The notes under the pieces are model-generated. The model made no database searches. It was not told the origin of the DNA and worked only from the letters and a program-made list of their open reading frames with translations. Shown here piece after piece: positions 56,135 to 64,000 of a stretch of DNA of 64,000 bases (positions are counted from its first letter, which is position 1; the number at the start of each line of letters is the position of its first letter). The translations under genes and the position numbers were made by a program. Source of the stretch: UBA981 sp942490995 (GTDB taxonomy: Bacteria > Pseudomonadota > Gammaproteobacteria > Ga0077536); assembly GCA_942490995.1 (NCBI GenBank), contig CALOBG010000145.1:1-64000 (forward strand), written 5' to 3'.

Positions 56135-57223
56135 ATGAGCTGTTGTCCCCCCGGTGATCCCCCGGCTGCCCCCGCTGTATCTTCCACCAGCAGTTGCAGC
56201 GGCGGCTCGGCTGCAGGTCGCGATCGTCTGCTGATTGGCAGCGCCACGATCATCATTATCGGCTACGGCCTGCACCTTGCCTTTGCCGCCGCTGACCTTC
56301 ATCCGGCGCTGATCGGCGGCTTCAGCCACGGTATTTTCGACGTCATCAACACCATCTGGTGGGGCATCGTGCTGGGGGTGGTGATGGTCGGCGCGCTGTC
56401 GAAAGTGCCGCGCGAATTTGTCATCGCAACACTCGGCCCGCCGGGTGCCGGCGGCATCATGCGCGCGGCGGTCGCAGGCGTGCTGCTGGATCTGTGCAGC
56501 CACGGCATCCTGATGGTTGCGGCCAAACTGTATGAGCGCGGTGCGTCGACCGGCCAGGTCATCGCCTTTCTTATCGCCAGTCCGTGGAACTCGCTGTCGC
56601 TGACCCTGATCCTGGTCGCCTTGCTGGGATTACCGTGGACCCTGCTGTTTATCGCCCTGTCGATGGTCATCGCGGTCATCACCGGCTTCGCTTTTGAAGC
56701 CCTGGTCGGCGCCGGCCGCCTGCCATCCAACCCCAACCAGCGCGACCTGCCGCAGGACTTCCGTTTCTGGCCGGAAGCGCGCACGGCGCTCGCCGGCGCA
56801 AGCTGTACGCCAACCGCACTGGCGGGCATGCTGCGCGCCGGCGTCAGCGACTCACGCATGGTCATGCGCTGGATCCTGTTCGGCGTGGTGCTGGCCGCGC
56901 TGGTTCGCGCGGTTTTTGATCCGAGCACGTTCGCGGCCTGGTTCGGACCGACCCTCGGCGGACTGGCGTTGACCGTACTGGGTGCGACCATCATCGAAGT
57001 CTGTTCCGAGGGTTCGGCGCCGATCGCCGGCGATCTGTTCGCGCGGGCCGGCGCGCCCGGCAATGCGTTCGCATTCCTGATGGCCGGCGTGTCTACCGAT
57101 TACACCGAGATCCTGGTTCTGCGCGAGATGGCCGGGTCGTGGAAGTTTGCCCTCTTCCTGCCCCTGCTCAGCCTGCCGCAGATCGTAGTGCTCGGCTGGC
57201 TGCTGAACGAGGTCCCGGTCTGA
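56135..57223 (+). CDS. permease of the ArsP/DUF318-like family with Cys-rich N-terminus
   Basis: The 362-residue protein has about 8-9 membrane segments (for example GIVLGVVMVGALSKVPREF, AVAGVLLDLCSHGILMVAA). It begins with a cysteine/serine-rich tail, MSCCPPGDPPAAPAVSSTSSCSGG, of about 30 residues, suggestive of metal or metalloid binding. SO_0444-type permeases and ArsP export metals or organoarsenicals, so metal(loid) efflux is a reasonable guess. TTG 56,126 could also start it, but ATG 56,135 starts at the cysteines. The next gene overlaps or follows within a few bases. Confidence 0.75.
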   Translation: MSCCPPGDPPAAPAVSSTSSCSGGSAAGRDRLLIGSATIIIIGYGLHLAFAAADLHPALIGGFSHGIFDVINTIWWGIVLGVVMVGALSKVPREFVIATLGPPGAGGIMRAAVAGVLLDLCSHGILMVAAKLYERGASTGQVIAFLIASPWNSLSLTLILVALLGLPWTLLFIALSMVIAVITGFAFEALVGAGRLPSNPNQRDLPQDFRFWPEARTALAGASCTPTALAGMLRAGVSDSRMVMRWILFGVVLAALVRAVFDPSTFAAWFGPTLGGLALTVLGATIIEVCSEGSAPIAGDLFARAGAPGNAFAFLMAGVSTDYTEILVLREMAGSWKFALFLPLLSLPQIVVLGWLLNEVPV

Positions 57224-57234
57224 CCGCGCTGCCC

Positions 57235-59058
57235 GTGTTAGCCGTATTGCTGGCGGTGTCGCTCGAGGCGGCCGGCGCGGCGCCGGATGCAGTGACGGTC
57301 AGTGTTCCGGTGGCTGTCGATCACCGTGTCGTGCAGCGCGCCCTGGCAGCGTCGCTATTCACCGGCGCGGAAGCTACCCTGCCGCTGCTCGCCGATCGTA
57401 GCGGCTGCAACTCCGTCACGCTGTCGAAGCCCATGCTCGACGATGGCGAAGACGGCTTGCTGCGGGTGTCGACCACCGTCGTGGCCAGGATCGCGACCCC
57501 GCTCGGCAAGCGCTGTCTGCTGCCGATCGTGTGGCATGGCAGGCTCGATTTGCTCGAACGCATCGCGGTCGCGGCGGATGGCGAATCGCTGAGTTTTTCC
57601 ATCACCGACTCGAAACTGCTCAACGCCGACGGCGAGCGCCGCGGCGTACCAGGACTGGTCTGGGACTGGGTCAAGCGCTATGCCCACCCGCGCTTCGAGT
57701 CGTTCACATTCGATCTCACACCATTGATGAGGCCGGCCCGCGATCTCGTCAGCGCAGCGCTCGCCGACGCCGCAAACGCCGCGGCGGTCGCGACCGGTTC
57801 CCTGCGCCTCGAGGATCCCCGCTCCCATGCGCAGCGCATGACCGTGAACCTGGCGTTTGAGATCCCACCTGCCGAGATCACCGCGGCGCGCGACGCTGCG
57901 CCCCTCGACGCCGCCGAGCTGGAGGCCTGGGACCAGGCGTGGCAGGCCTGGGATGCGTTCGCGACCTGGACGATCAAGACGCTGAACGCCACCGCGCCAG
58001 CGGAGCTGCAGGCCGGGCTGCTGGAAACGCTGCTCGAAGCGCGCTACGAACTGCGCGCCGCGCTGGTCGAACATGATACCGGCGCCGATCCGGTGCGGCG
58101 CCTGTTCGTCGATACATGGACGCGTCTGGTGCCCCTGCTGCAACAAATGCAACTCGCAGGTCGCGACCGCGAAACCCTCGCTTACATCGCATTTATCGGC
58201 GCCGGTGACGCGCTCAAGGCACTCGACACCATCATGCCCCGCTTCGGCTTCAGTATCGACGCCGACAGCCTGCGTAACCTGGCCCGAACCCTGTCGCCAC
58301 AGGTAACGCCGGACGATCTCCGCTATTCAACCGAAGTAGACCCGGCACTGCGCGAAGCATTCGGGTTCCCCGCCGAGCTTGAAAACGAGCTTGAGATCGA
58401 ATTGGAGATCGAGGACAGAACCTCACCTGGTAGCTGGCTCGATTGGTTGATCACGCCCAGCCAGGCTGCAGCATTCGACCAACAGCGACTCAACGAATGG
58501 GTGCCGGGGCGAAAAGATCTGGATACCTATCTCACCGTCATGGACGCCCTGCTCGGCGCGATCGCGCATCACGAAAAAGCACGCGGCAAGATCCCCGCGG
58601 CCTTCGCCAGCGTATATCCGCCGCTGCTGCGCGCAACCGCATGGCAGGAAACCTGCTGGCGCCAGTTCGTCAAACAAAAGGATCGCATCGAAGTGATCCG
58701 CTCACCAGCCGGATCGGTCGGGCTCATGCAGATCAATACGCACGTCTGGCGGGGGGTCTATGATCTGAATCTGCTCGAAACCGACGTCGGCTATAACGCC
58801 AGCGCCGGCAATGAGATCCTGACCCACTACCTGGTCGATTACGCGATCCGCAAAAAAGAGCACGAAGAAAGCGCCGGCATCGACGGCCTCGCCCGTGCCA
58901 CGTACGCCGCCTACAACGGCGGCCCCGCCCAGCTCAAGCGTTACCGCGAAACGCCGCCACGGCGATCAACCCGGGCCATCGACGAAGCGTTCTGGAAAAA
59001 ATACCAGACCATGGTCACCACCGGCGCCAGCGCCGTGCGCCAATGCTACAGCTCCTAG
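57235..59058 (+). CDS. transglycosylase SLT-domain protein, exported
   Basis: The 607-residue protein begins with a signal-like segment (VLAVLLAVSLEAAGAA), and its C-terminal 190 residues hold a lytic transglycosylase domain: ATAWQETCWRQFV with catalytic Glu at about residue 472, SVGLMQINTHVWRGVYDLN, and AAYNGGPAQLKRYRE. It cleaves peptidoglycan, producing 1,6-anhydromuropeptides. Residues 30-440 are a long N-terminal region of unknown fold. GTG 57,235 is a guess for the start, because the only upstream ATG in frame is inside the permease gene. It follows the permease stop by 11 bases. Confidence 0.85.
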   Translation: MLAVLLAVSLEAAGAAPDAVTVSVPVAVDHRVVQRALAASLFTGAEATLPLLADRSGCNSVTLSKPMLDDGEDGLLRVSTTVVARIATPLGKRCLLPIVWHGRLDLLERIAVAADGESLSFSITDSKLLNADGERRGVPGLVWDWVKRYAHPRFESFTFDLTPLMRPARDLVSAALADAANAAAVATGSLRLEDPRSHAQRMTVNLAFEIPPAEITAARDAAPLDAAELEAWDQAWQAWDAFATWTIKTLNATAPAELQAGLLETLLEARYELRAALVEHDTGADPVRRLFVDTWTRLVPLLQQMQLAGRDRETLAYIAFIGAGDALKALDTIMPRFGFSIDADSLRNLARTLSPQVTPDDLRYSTEVDPALREAFGFPAELENELEIELEIEDRTSPGSWLDWLITPSQAAAFDQQRLNEWVPGRKDLDTYLTVMDALLGAIAHHEKARGKIPAAFASVYPPLLRATAWQETCWRQFVKQKDRIEVIRSPAGSVGLMQINTHVWRGVYDLNLLETDVGYNASAGNEILTHYLVDYAIRKKEHEESAGIDGLARATYAAYNGGPAQLKRYRETPPRRSTRAIDEAFWKKYQTMVTTGASAVRQCYSS

Positions 59059-59092
59059 CCGCACAACACTCCGAAGTTGTGGATAAATAAAG

Positions 59093-59105
59093 AATGGGGA
59101 CATTC
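59093..59105 (+). repeat. copy of the GGGGACATTC element
   Basis: AATGGGGACATTC, part of an inverted pair with 60,091-60,101 that brackets the VPxPA-CTERM-like gene. The same 10-mer pair occurs at 24,928 and 25,030. Confidence 0.5.
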
Positions 59106-59174
59106 TTCGTTTCCGGCGAAACCACGGCTGCAACTCGATCTCGACCAATCTGAGGCGCCGGCTTGTGAATAATT

Positions 59175-59849
59175 TCAGGAGCGCGACTGTTCCCCCGCGG
59201 CCGCAGACTGGCGGCGGCGACTGGCGACAACGGCCAGACCGCCCGCCAGCAGCCACACGGCCCCTGGCACGGGTACCATCGTAGCGGGTTGATATAGCCA
59301 GAACCCGACGATGGCCGGATTTTCCTGGTCGATGTCGGACCGATCGTCGGTCTGTAACTTGTCAAAGGTCGGCGTGTTGACGATGCGACCGAGATAGGCA
59401 CCAGTCGCCGGATCGGGGTCCTTGTCGCGAGTCCAGCCCAGCACGTTCTCGTCGACCCCGGAGAACAGCGCTGTCATATTGAAAACGCCGGTGTCGGGGC
59501 CGACGCCGTCGTTGTCGATCAGCTGCGGCGCCCAGGTGCTGTTCGGGATCTCATATTCCTGGGGATCGGCCGTATTGAAGCCGCTGCCACCGGAGAACTC
59601 GTTGAACAGATCGTTGACGGTGGCGACGTTGGCCCACTGCCAGCCATTGAAATCAACACCGCTCAGACTTCCCGCGCAGCTTCCGCTATCGACGTCGCAT
59701 ACAGTGAGCACGTCGAACCAGGTGAATCCGAGGGTGTCGCTGACCTGGCGCCAGGTCCTGCCTGCATTGTCGATGTAGGCCACTTCGGCGCCGGCCATCG
59801 AGGGCAGCAGGGCGGTCAGTAGCATCAGGAAGCCGAACATTCTTTTCAT
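59175..59849 (-). CDS. exported protein with a VPxPA-CTERM-like sorting signal
   Basis: The 224-residue protein has a signal peptide (FLMLLTALLPSMAGA) and a C-terminal tripartite tail: VPVPGAVWLLAGGLAVVASRRRQ, that is a VPxP-G motif, a hydrophobic segment and an RRR cluster. This fits the VPLPA/PEP-CTERM type, which is removed and anchored by an exosortase. The mature part (TWRQVSDTLGFTWFDVLTVC, CAGSLSGVDFNGWQWANV, GFWLYQ) resembles extracellular proteins of that class with beta structure. Exosortase genes are not in the window. Such genomes often make exopolysaccharide. Confidence 0.78.
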   Translation of the reverse strand: MKRMFGFLMLLTALLPSMAGAEVAYIDNAGRTWRQVSDTLGFTWFDVLTVCDVDSGSCAGSLSGVDFNGWQWANVATVNDLFNEFSGGSGFNTADPQEYEIPNSTWAPQLIDNDGVGPDTGVFNMTALFSGVDENVLGWTRDKDPDPATGAYLGRIVNTPTFDKLQTDDRSDIDQENPAIVGFWLYQPATMVPVPGAVWLLAGGLAVVASRRRQSAAAGEQSRS

Positions 59850-60090
59850 GAGTAGTCCCCGCTTGCAGTGCATGCACGATAGTCTCTGGCGCCCGGCTGA
59901 ATCCCTTGTCGTACTGGCGACCCCAATGGGAACGTTAGCCCCGACCTCCCGCACTAACGTTGATCCTGATCATGGCCTCTCAACGACGCGTAGGTCGCGA
60001 AACAAGATGTAACGTTTGCCGCGAACCCGCTGACACACCCGCCTTTTGAGGGCTTGTTTGCGCGAATGAATGTGGATATCTGCGAAAAGG

Positions 60091-60101
60091 AGAATGTCCC
60101 C
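60091..60101 (-). repeat. inverted copy of the GGGGACATTC element
   Basis: GAATGTCCCC mirrors the copy at 59,093-59,105. The spacer region 59,850-60,107 holds only this repeat and the promoter region of the exported-protein gene; I see nothing else in it. Confidence 0.5.
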
Positions 60102-60107
60102 GATCTG

Positions 60108-62078
60108 CTAGACAAACATACGTCCAAGTTCGGGCACTGCGAGCAGGAGCAGGCACAGCAGCAGCATCAGCGCCGTGAACGGCAAGGCGCCGATAAAAAT
60201 ATCGTTGAGGGAGATGCGCTGGTCATCGAGCGCCGATTTAATCGCGAACACGCTCAACCCAAGCGGTGGGGTGAGCAGCCCGATCTCGACGCCGATCACG
60301 GTGATGATGCCGAACCAGATCGGATCGCCGCCCAGCGCAGTGACGGTCGGCAGCGCCAGCGGGACCATAATCAACAGGATTGAAGTCGAGTCGAGAACCA
60401 TGCCGAGCATGATCAGCAGCACGAGGTAGATCAGCACGTAACCGTTCAGCCCCAGTCCCGCCGCGGCGACCAGCTCGCCGACCTGCTGCGGGATGCTCGA
60501 CAGGGTCAGCATCATGCCGAACGCCGACGCGGCCACGATCAGAAACAGGACCGAGGCGGACGTCGTTGCGCACTCGAACAGCAGGCGCGCGAGCTGCGCA
60601 AGGCCGAAACGCCGCATGGTCAGCGCGATAAGGACCGCGAGGCCGCTGCCCACCGCTCCGGCCTCTGTGGGGGTGAACAGCCCGCCATAAATGCCGCCCA
60701 GCACCGCTGCGATCAACAGCCCCACGGGCAGGAGTTTTTTGAACGCGGTGGCGGCGCCGAATGCTGGCGGCGCGGTCAACGCCGGCACGGCTGAGATCGC
60801 AAAAGCCGGCTTCAACCACGCCACCGCGATGACCGCGCAGGCGAACAGTGCGGTCAGCAGCAGGCCAGGCACCACGGCGGCGATGAACAGCGCGTTGATC
60901 GACACTTCCGCGACAATGCCGTAGATGATCAAAAGCAGGCTCGGCGGGATCAGCATGCCGAGCACCGAGGAACCGGCCACCAGGCCACAGGCGAAACGTG
61001 CGCTGAAACCCTGTTCGATCAGCGGCGGCACGGCGACCTTGCTGAAAATCGCCGCCGAGGCGATCGAAATGCCGGTTATGGCGGCAAAAATCGCATTGGC
61101 CAGCACCGTGGCCACGCCCAGGCCACCACTGACCCGACGCAGCAACCAGTGCGCCGCCTGCAGCGAATCGCGCCCGATGTCGGCGCGCCCCATCACCAGT
61201 CCCATGAGGATAAACAACGGCACCGCGCCGAATACGTACGACGAAATCGCGCCACCGGCGGCGAGCCCGAGACTGTCCACCGCGATCAGAACGCTGCCCT
61301 TGATGGCGCCGATACCGAGTGCGGCGGCGGCCAGCAGGGCAAACGCCACCGGCAGGCCGGCGTAGAGCAGGACAAACATCACGGCAATCGAAAGTGCGCC
61401 GATCGCGGCGCGGCTATCGACGCAGAGGTACAGCAGCGGCAGCGTGGCGAGCAGCAGCGGCGGCCATCCACAGGCCGATGGCCGGTGTCGCCACAGGCGG
61501 CGAAATCCCTGCCACGCGTAAGCGCCGGCATAACCGGCGAGCAGGGTTGCGCCGAGACATACCGCCAGCATCGCCGGCCACGAGGCCACGGTGAATTCCC
61601 CCTCGACGCCGAGAAACTCGCCGTCACGCCAGGCCCGCCACAGCCACGGCCACGTGGCAACCGCGATCGCGCCGGCCAGTATCACGGCACATAAATCAAA
61701 GGCCACTTCGAGCACCATGCCGGTGGTGGTGGTGCGCGGGTCGAACAGGCGCGCCAGCAGTCCGGCGCGGATCAAACCGCCGGACAGGCGCGACCAGGCC
61801 AGCACCAGGAAAACCGTCATCGGCATCGAGATCGAAATGATTTCGCTGACGCCGCGCAGCGGCGCATCGAACACCGTGCGACTGATAATGTCGGCGTTGA
61901 TCAGTACGCCGAGCGCGGCAATCACGACCGCCGCGGCCACCGCCAGGGCGGCCGCCAGACGTCGCGCGGCACGTGTGCCGCGATCAGCGAGCGCGCGGCT
62001 CGAACCCTGCGGTGAGCTAGTCAATGATGTCGTGATCCCAGTTGCGTAACGGGCTGACCCCGGCCGCGCGCAACCCAT
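60108..62078 (-). CDS. TRAP transporter, fused small and large membrane subunits (DctQM-like)
   Basis: The 656-residue polytopic protein combines a short N-terminal DctQ-like part (about residues 35-170, 4 TM) with a DctM-like part. Typical DctM motifs are VPLFILMGLVMGRADIGRDSL, GLVAGSSVLGMLIPPSLLLIIYG, TPTEAGAVGSGLAVLIALTMR and DSTSILLIMVPLALPTVTAL. It uses a sodium gradient to import organic acids delivered by the periplasmic receptor. Start is uncertain: ATG 62,078 overlaps the dctP-like gene by 62 bases, and TTG 62,024 would overlap it by only a few. The receptor is upstream on the same strand, so they form one operon. Confidence 0.88.
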   Translation of the reverse strand: MGCARPGSARYATGITTSLTSSPQGSSRALADRGTRAARRLAAALAVAAAVVIAALGVLINADIISRTVFDAPLRGVSEIISISMPMTVFLVLAWSRLSGGLIRAGLLARLFDPRTTTTGMVLEVAFDLCAVILAGAIAVATWPWLWRAWRDGEFLGVEGEFTVASWPAMLAVCLGATLLAGYAGAYAWQGFRRLWRHRPSACGWPPLLLATLPLLYLCVDSRAAIGALSIAVMFVLLYAGLPVAFALLAAAALGIGAIKGSVLIAVDSLGLAAGGAISSYVFGAVPLFILMGLVMGRADIGRDSLQAAHWLLRRVSGGLGVATVLANAIFAAITGISIASAAIFSKVAVPPLIEQGFSARFACGLVAGSSVLGMLIPPSLLLIIYGIVAEVSINALFIAAVVPGLLLTALFACAVIAVAWLKPAFAISAVPALTAPPAFGAATAFKKLLPVGLLIAAVLGGIYGGLFTPTEAGAVGSGLAVLIALTMRRFGLAQLARLLFECATTSASVLFLIVAASAFGMMLTLSSIPQQVGELVAAAGLGLNGYVLIYLVLLIMLGMVLDSTSILLIMVPLALPTVTALGGDPIWFGIITVIGVEIGLLTPPLGLSVFAIKSALDDQRISLNDIFIGALPFTALMLLLCLLLLAVPELGRMFV

Positions 62079-63087
62079 CCATCAGCGCGCGGAGTACCTC
62101 GCCGGCCGGCAGCGCGCGCCGTTCGAGACGCTGCACCCAGTCGCGGGCGAGATCCGGCAGGGCGTTGATCCAGCGCTGTTTCTCGCTGGCCGGCAGGGTC
62201 GCAACGATAGCGCCCTCGGCCGCCAGGGTCGCCAGCGCATGGTCATAGCGAGCAACCACGTCGGCCGCCGCCAGGTTCGAGTACTCGTGGCCAAGGTCGG
62301 CAAGGATGGCCTGCGCCTCGACCGGCAGCCGCCGCCAGACATCGAGGTTGGCGGTCAGGGCCCCGGTACATTGGGCGCCGATGCCGACCAGCGTCACATG
62401 CGGCGCCACCTCGTGGATGCGGAACGGCAGCGCGCCGGTCAGAATGGTCAGCACACCGTCGGCAACGCCAGTTTTGATCTGGGTGTAGTAGCTGGTCAGC
62501 GCACCGTCGACGGCGGTCGCGCCGGTACCTTTCAGCCACACCGCCGAGGCGCCGGGGGCCAGGATCTTTCGGCCCTTGAGGTCGTCCAGCGAGGTAACCG
62601 GAAACGTGGTCAGCAGGTGATAGGTATCAACCCCGCTGACCCCCAGGAAATGAACGTTGTAGCGCTGCCAGCTTTCGCGCAGTACCGGCAGCTCGTCGTG
62701 CATCGCGTTCAACACCCGCAACAGGGCCGGCAGGTCGTCGGTAATGAACGGCAGCGCGTAGGTGATGTTCTGCAATGGCAGTCGCGAGGACTCCCACAGG
62801 CTGCCGACCCAGCCGATATCGGCAAGCCCGATCTCGACCCCGAGCAGACTGTCCTGCCACTTGTACAGCGTGCCCCAGGCCGGGGTCCAGCGGACCTCGA
62901 GGTCCGGGCGGCGGGCGGCGAGGCGTTGATTGAACTGCGGGATCACGTGATCGCGGATCACCGACACCCACGGCAGGCTCGGCGGATGGGTGGTTGCGAT
63001 GGTGAAATCGAGCCGCGCCGGGTCGGCGCCGGCAAAGGCGCCCGCGACCAGCGCGTACATCGCTACCCACAATCGAATGCTGCGCAT
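62017..63087 (-). CDS. TRAP transporter substrate-binding receptor (DctP family)
   Basis: The 356-residue protein has a signal peptide (MRSIRLWVAMYALVAGAFAG) and a DctP body: FTIATTHPPSLPWVSVIRDHVIPQFNQRLAARRPDLEVRW, DSLLGVEIGLADIGWV, LKGRKILAPGASAVWLK, TSYYTQIKTGVADGVL and RRLPVEAQAILADLG. It binds organic solutes in the periplasm for the adjacent membrane subunits. The start MRSIRLW is preferred, with GGGAGG upstream. The family often serves C4-dicarboxylates, but ligand residues are not decisive here. The MaoC gene lies divergent, 175 bases away. Confidence 0.9.
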   Translation of the reverse strand: MRSIRLWVAMYALVAGAFAGADPARLDFTIATTHPPSLPWVSVIRDHVIPQFNQRLAARRPDLEVRWTPAWGTLYKWQDSLLGVEIGLADIGWVGSLWESSRLPLQNITYALPFITDDLPALLRVLNAMHDELPVLRESWQRYNVHFLGVSGVDTYHLLTTFPVTSLDDLKGRKILAPGASAVWLKGTGATAVDGALTSYYTQIKTGVADGVLTILTGALPFRIHEVAPHVTLVGIGAQCTGALTANLDVWRRLPVEAQAILADLGHEYSNLAAADVVARYDHALATLAAEGAIVATLPASEKQRWINALPDLARDWVQRLERRALPAGEVLRALMDGLRAAGVSPLRNWDHDIID

Positions 63088-63262
63088 GCCCTCCCCCACG
63101 ACCCGCCCGGCGGTCAGCCATTGTCGCGGATCGGGGCGCAAAACACAGTCGCTCGGGCGCTGGCGGCGCAAGGCGCGGGGCGGTATTTGACAAGCCCGCC
63201 GTGGTCCGGATAAATGGTCCGGATCCCGCATCTACGTAGCCCGAACTGACAAGGAGCCCAGC

Positions 63263-63811
63263 ATGGCGACGCCTTCCGCCGCGCCGAACAAGCAACGTTA
63301 TCGCGCTTCGCAGGGGCGTTACCTGGAGGACTTCACGCGCGGCGATATCTACGAACATCGTCCCGGGCGGACCATCAGTGAAGCCGACAATACCTGGTTT
63401 ACCCTGCTGACCATGAACCAGCATCCGGTCCATTTCGACCACGAATACGCGCGCCACAGCGAATTCGGTCAACCCCTGGTCAACAGCGCCCTGACCCTGT
63501 CGATCGTGGTCGGCATGAGTGTCGCGGACACCAGCCACAAGGCCATTGCGAATCTCGGCTGGACCGATATCGTCATGCCGGCACCGGTGTTCCACGGCGA
63601 CACCTTGTACGCCGAATCCGAAGTTATCGACACCCGCGAATCGAAATCCCGCCCTACCCAGGGCATTGTTACCATCGAAACGCGCGCGCACAACCAGAAT
63701 CGTGTGCTGGTGATGAAATACCGGCGCAGCATGCTGATCCCCAAGCGCGGCCATGGCGTCGAAGACCTGATCGCCGCCGCCGAACGAGCCGGAGCAAACC
63801 ACCATGGCTAA
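63263..63811 (+). CDS. MaoC-family hot-dog-fold dehydratase
   Basis: The 182-residue protein matches MaoC-like (R)-specific enoyl-CoA hydratase domains: YLEDFTRGDIYEHRPGRTISEADNTWFTLLTMNQHPVHFD, where the Asp/His hydratase pair is expected (ISEADN, PVHFD). The C-terminal region (VFHGDTLYAESEVIDTRES) is also typical. It may hydrate enoyl-CoA intermediates in degradation. AAGGAG lies 7 bases before the ATG. Its stop overlaps the start of the following acyl-CoA dehydrogenase by 8 bases, implying coupled translation. Confidence 0.93.
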   Translation: MATPSAAPNKQRYRASQGRYLEDFTRGDIYEHRPGRTISEADNTWFTLLTMNQHPVHFDHEYARHSEFGQPLVNSALTLSIVVGMSVADTSHKAIANLGWTDIVMPAPVFHGDTLYAESEVIDTRESKSRPTQGIVTIETRAHNQNRVLVMKYRRSMLIPKRGHGVEDLIAAAERAGANHHG

Positions 63812-64000
63812 CCAGGCAGCCGACCACGACGCGACCACTGAAATCCAGATCCTTGATGCCATCGGGCGCTGGCTGGAGCGCGACGTCAAGGACCAGGTGC
63901 TGGAACTCGAACACGGCGATATCTATCCGCAGGCGATGGTCGACCAGATGATCGAATTCGGCCTGTTCGGCGCCATGATCCCGGAACAGTACGGCGGCCT
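63804..64000 (+). CDS. acyl-CoA dehydrogenase family protein, N-terminus (runs off the window)
   Basis: The first 65 residues begin MANQAADHDATTEIQILDAI and reach MIEFGLFGAMIPEQYGG, the canonical N-terminal acyl-CoA dehydrogenase pattern (FGLFGxxIPEEYGG). The remaining FAD and catalytic regions lie outside the window. It is the second gene of the MaoC operon, overlapping it by 8 bases. Probably oxidises an acyl-CoA in the same degradation route as the MaoC hydratase. Confidence 0.88.
   Translation, partial: MANQAADHDATTEIQILDAIGRWLERDVKDQVLELEHGDIYPQAMVDQMIEFGLFGAMIPEQYGG

Overview
The window is two unrelated pieces of DNA joined near base 5,530. Positions 1 to about 5,530 are AT-rich and read as Bacteroidetes (Flavobacteria-like). 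They hold a minus-strand comEC broken by many indels, followed by a plus-strand thrS-infC-rpmI-rplT operon whose last gene is cut off. The first 3.4 kb carries so many frameshifts, inside essential genes, that it looks like low-quality sequence. From about 5,530 to the end the DNA is GC-rich and reads as a gammaproteobacterium: degQ-type protease, coq7, rplM, rpsI and tRNA-Gln, then accessory and metabolic genes. The switch falls inside both rplT and the protease gene, so an assembly or clone chimera is the simplest explanation.

Layout of the gammaproteobacterial part. 5.5-8.5 kb is housekeeping. 8.46-14.08 kb is an accessory patch bounded by copies of the tRNA-Gln 3' tail and its terminator. 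It contains diverged repeats, an exact-looking 396-bp tandem duplication carrying a DUF2130 gene remnant, a 1,181-residue TPR-like exported protein, and a pyrophosphatase fragment abutting an IS3-family remnant. A ribbon-helix-helix/RelE-ParE toxin-antitoxin pair follows at 14.3-14.9 kb. 14.9-24.3 kb holds a molybdenum hydroxylase (FAD subunit plus a fused 2Fe-2S/Mo subunit), a frameshifted linalool dehydratase/isomerase-like gene, a TetR regulator, a 385-residue protein of unknown function and an APH-like kinase. 24.3-31.8 kb has mscL, two GT-C-like membrane proteins, an AhpD-like gene with an in-frame UGA, mtfA and a Tat-exported DUF1329 protein. 32.3-47 kb carries catabolic and oxidative genes (class II aldolase, HsaA-like flavoprotein, hmgA, fumarylacetoacetate hydrolase, cytochrome P450), rlmJ, an RND exporter with a cyclic-nucleotide domain and a PilZ protein. 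47-64 kb holds a giant Nfn-like oxidoreductase, the glycine cleavage operon gcvT-gcvH-gcvP, a Cys-rich permease, a lytic transglycosylase, a VPxPA-CTERM-like protein, a TRAP transporter, a MaoC protein and the start of an acyl-CoA dehydrogenase.

The gene set suggests an aerobic, ubiquinone-using heterotroph that degrades aromatic, terpenoid or steroid-like compounds and C1/amino-acid substrates. The most interesting signal is at 28,219-29,310 (minus strand). This AhpD/CMD-family gene has a UGA exactly where the second cysteine of the catalytic CxxC motif should be. The reading frame continues with family-like sequence on both sides, and a SECIS-like stem-loop starts five bases after the UGA. 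This makes it a candidate selenoprotein. Other notable items are the GltD-PyrK (Nfn-like) fusion of 1,204 residues, a 390-bp nested inverted repeat, and the tRNA-tail repeats bordering the accessory patch.
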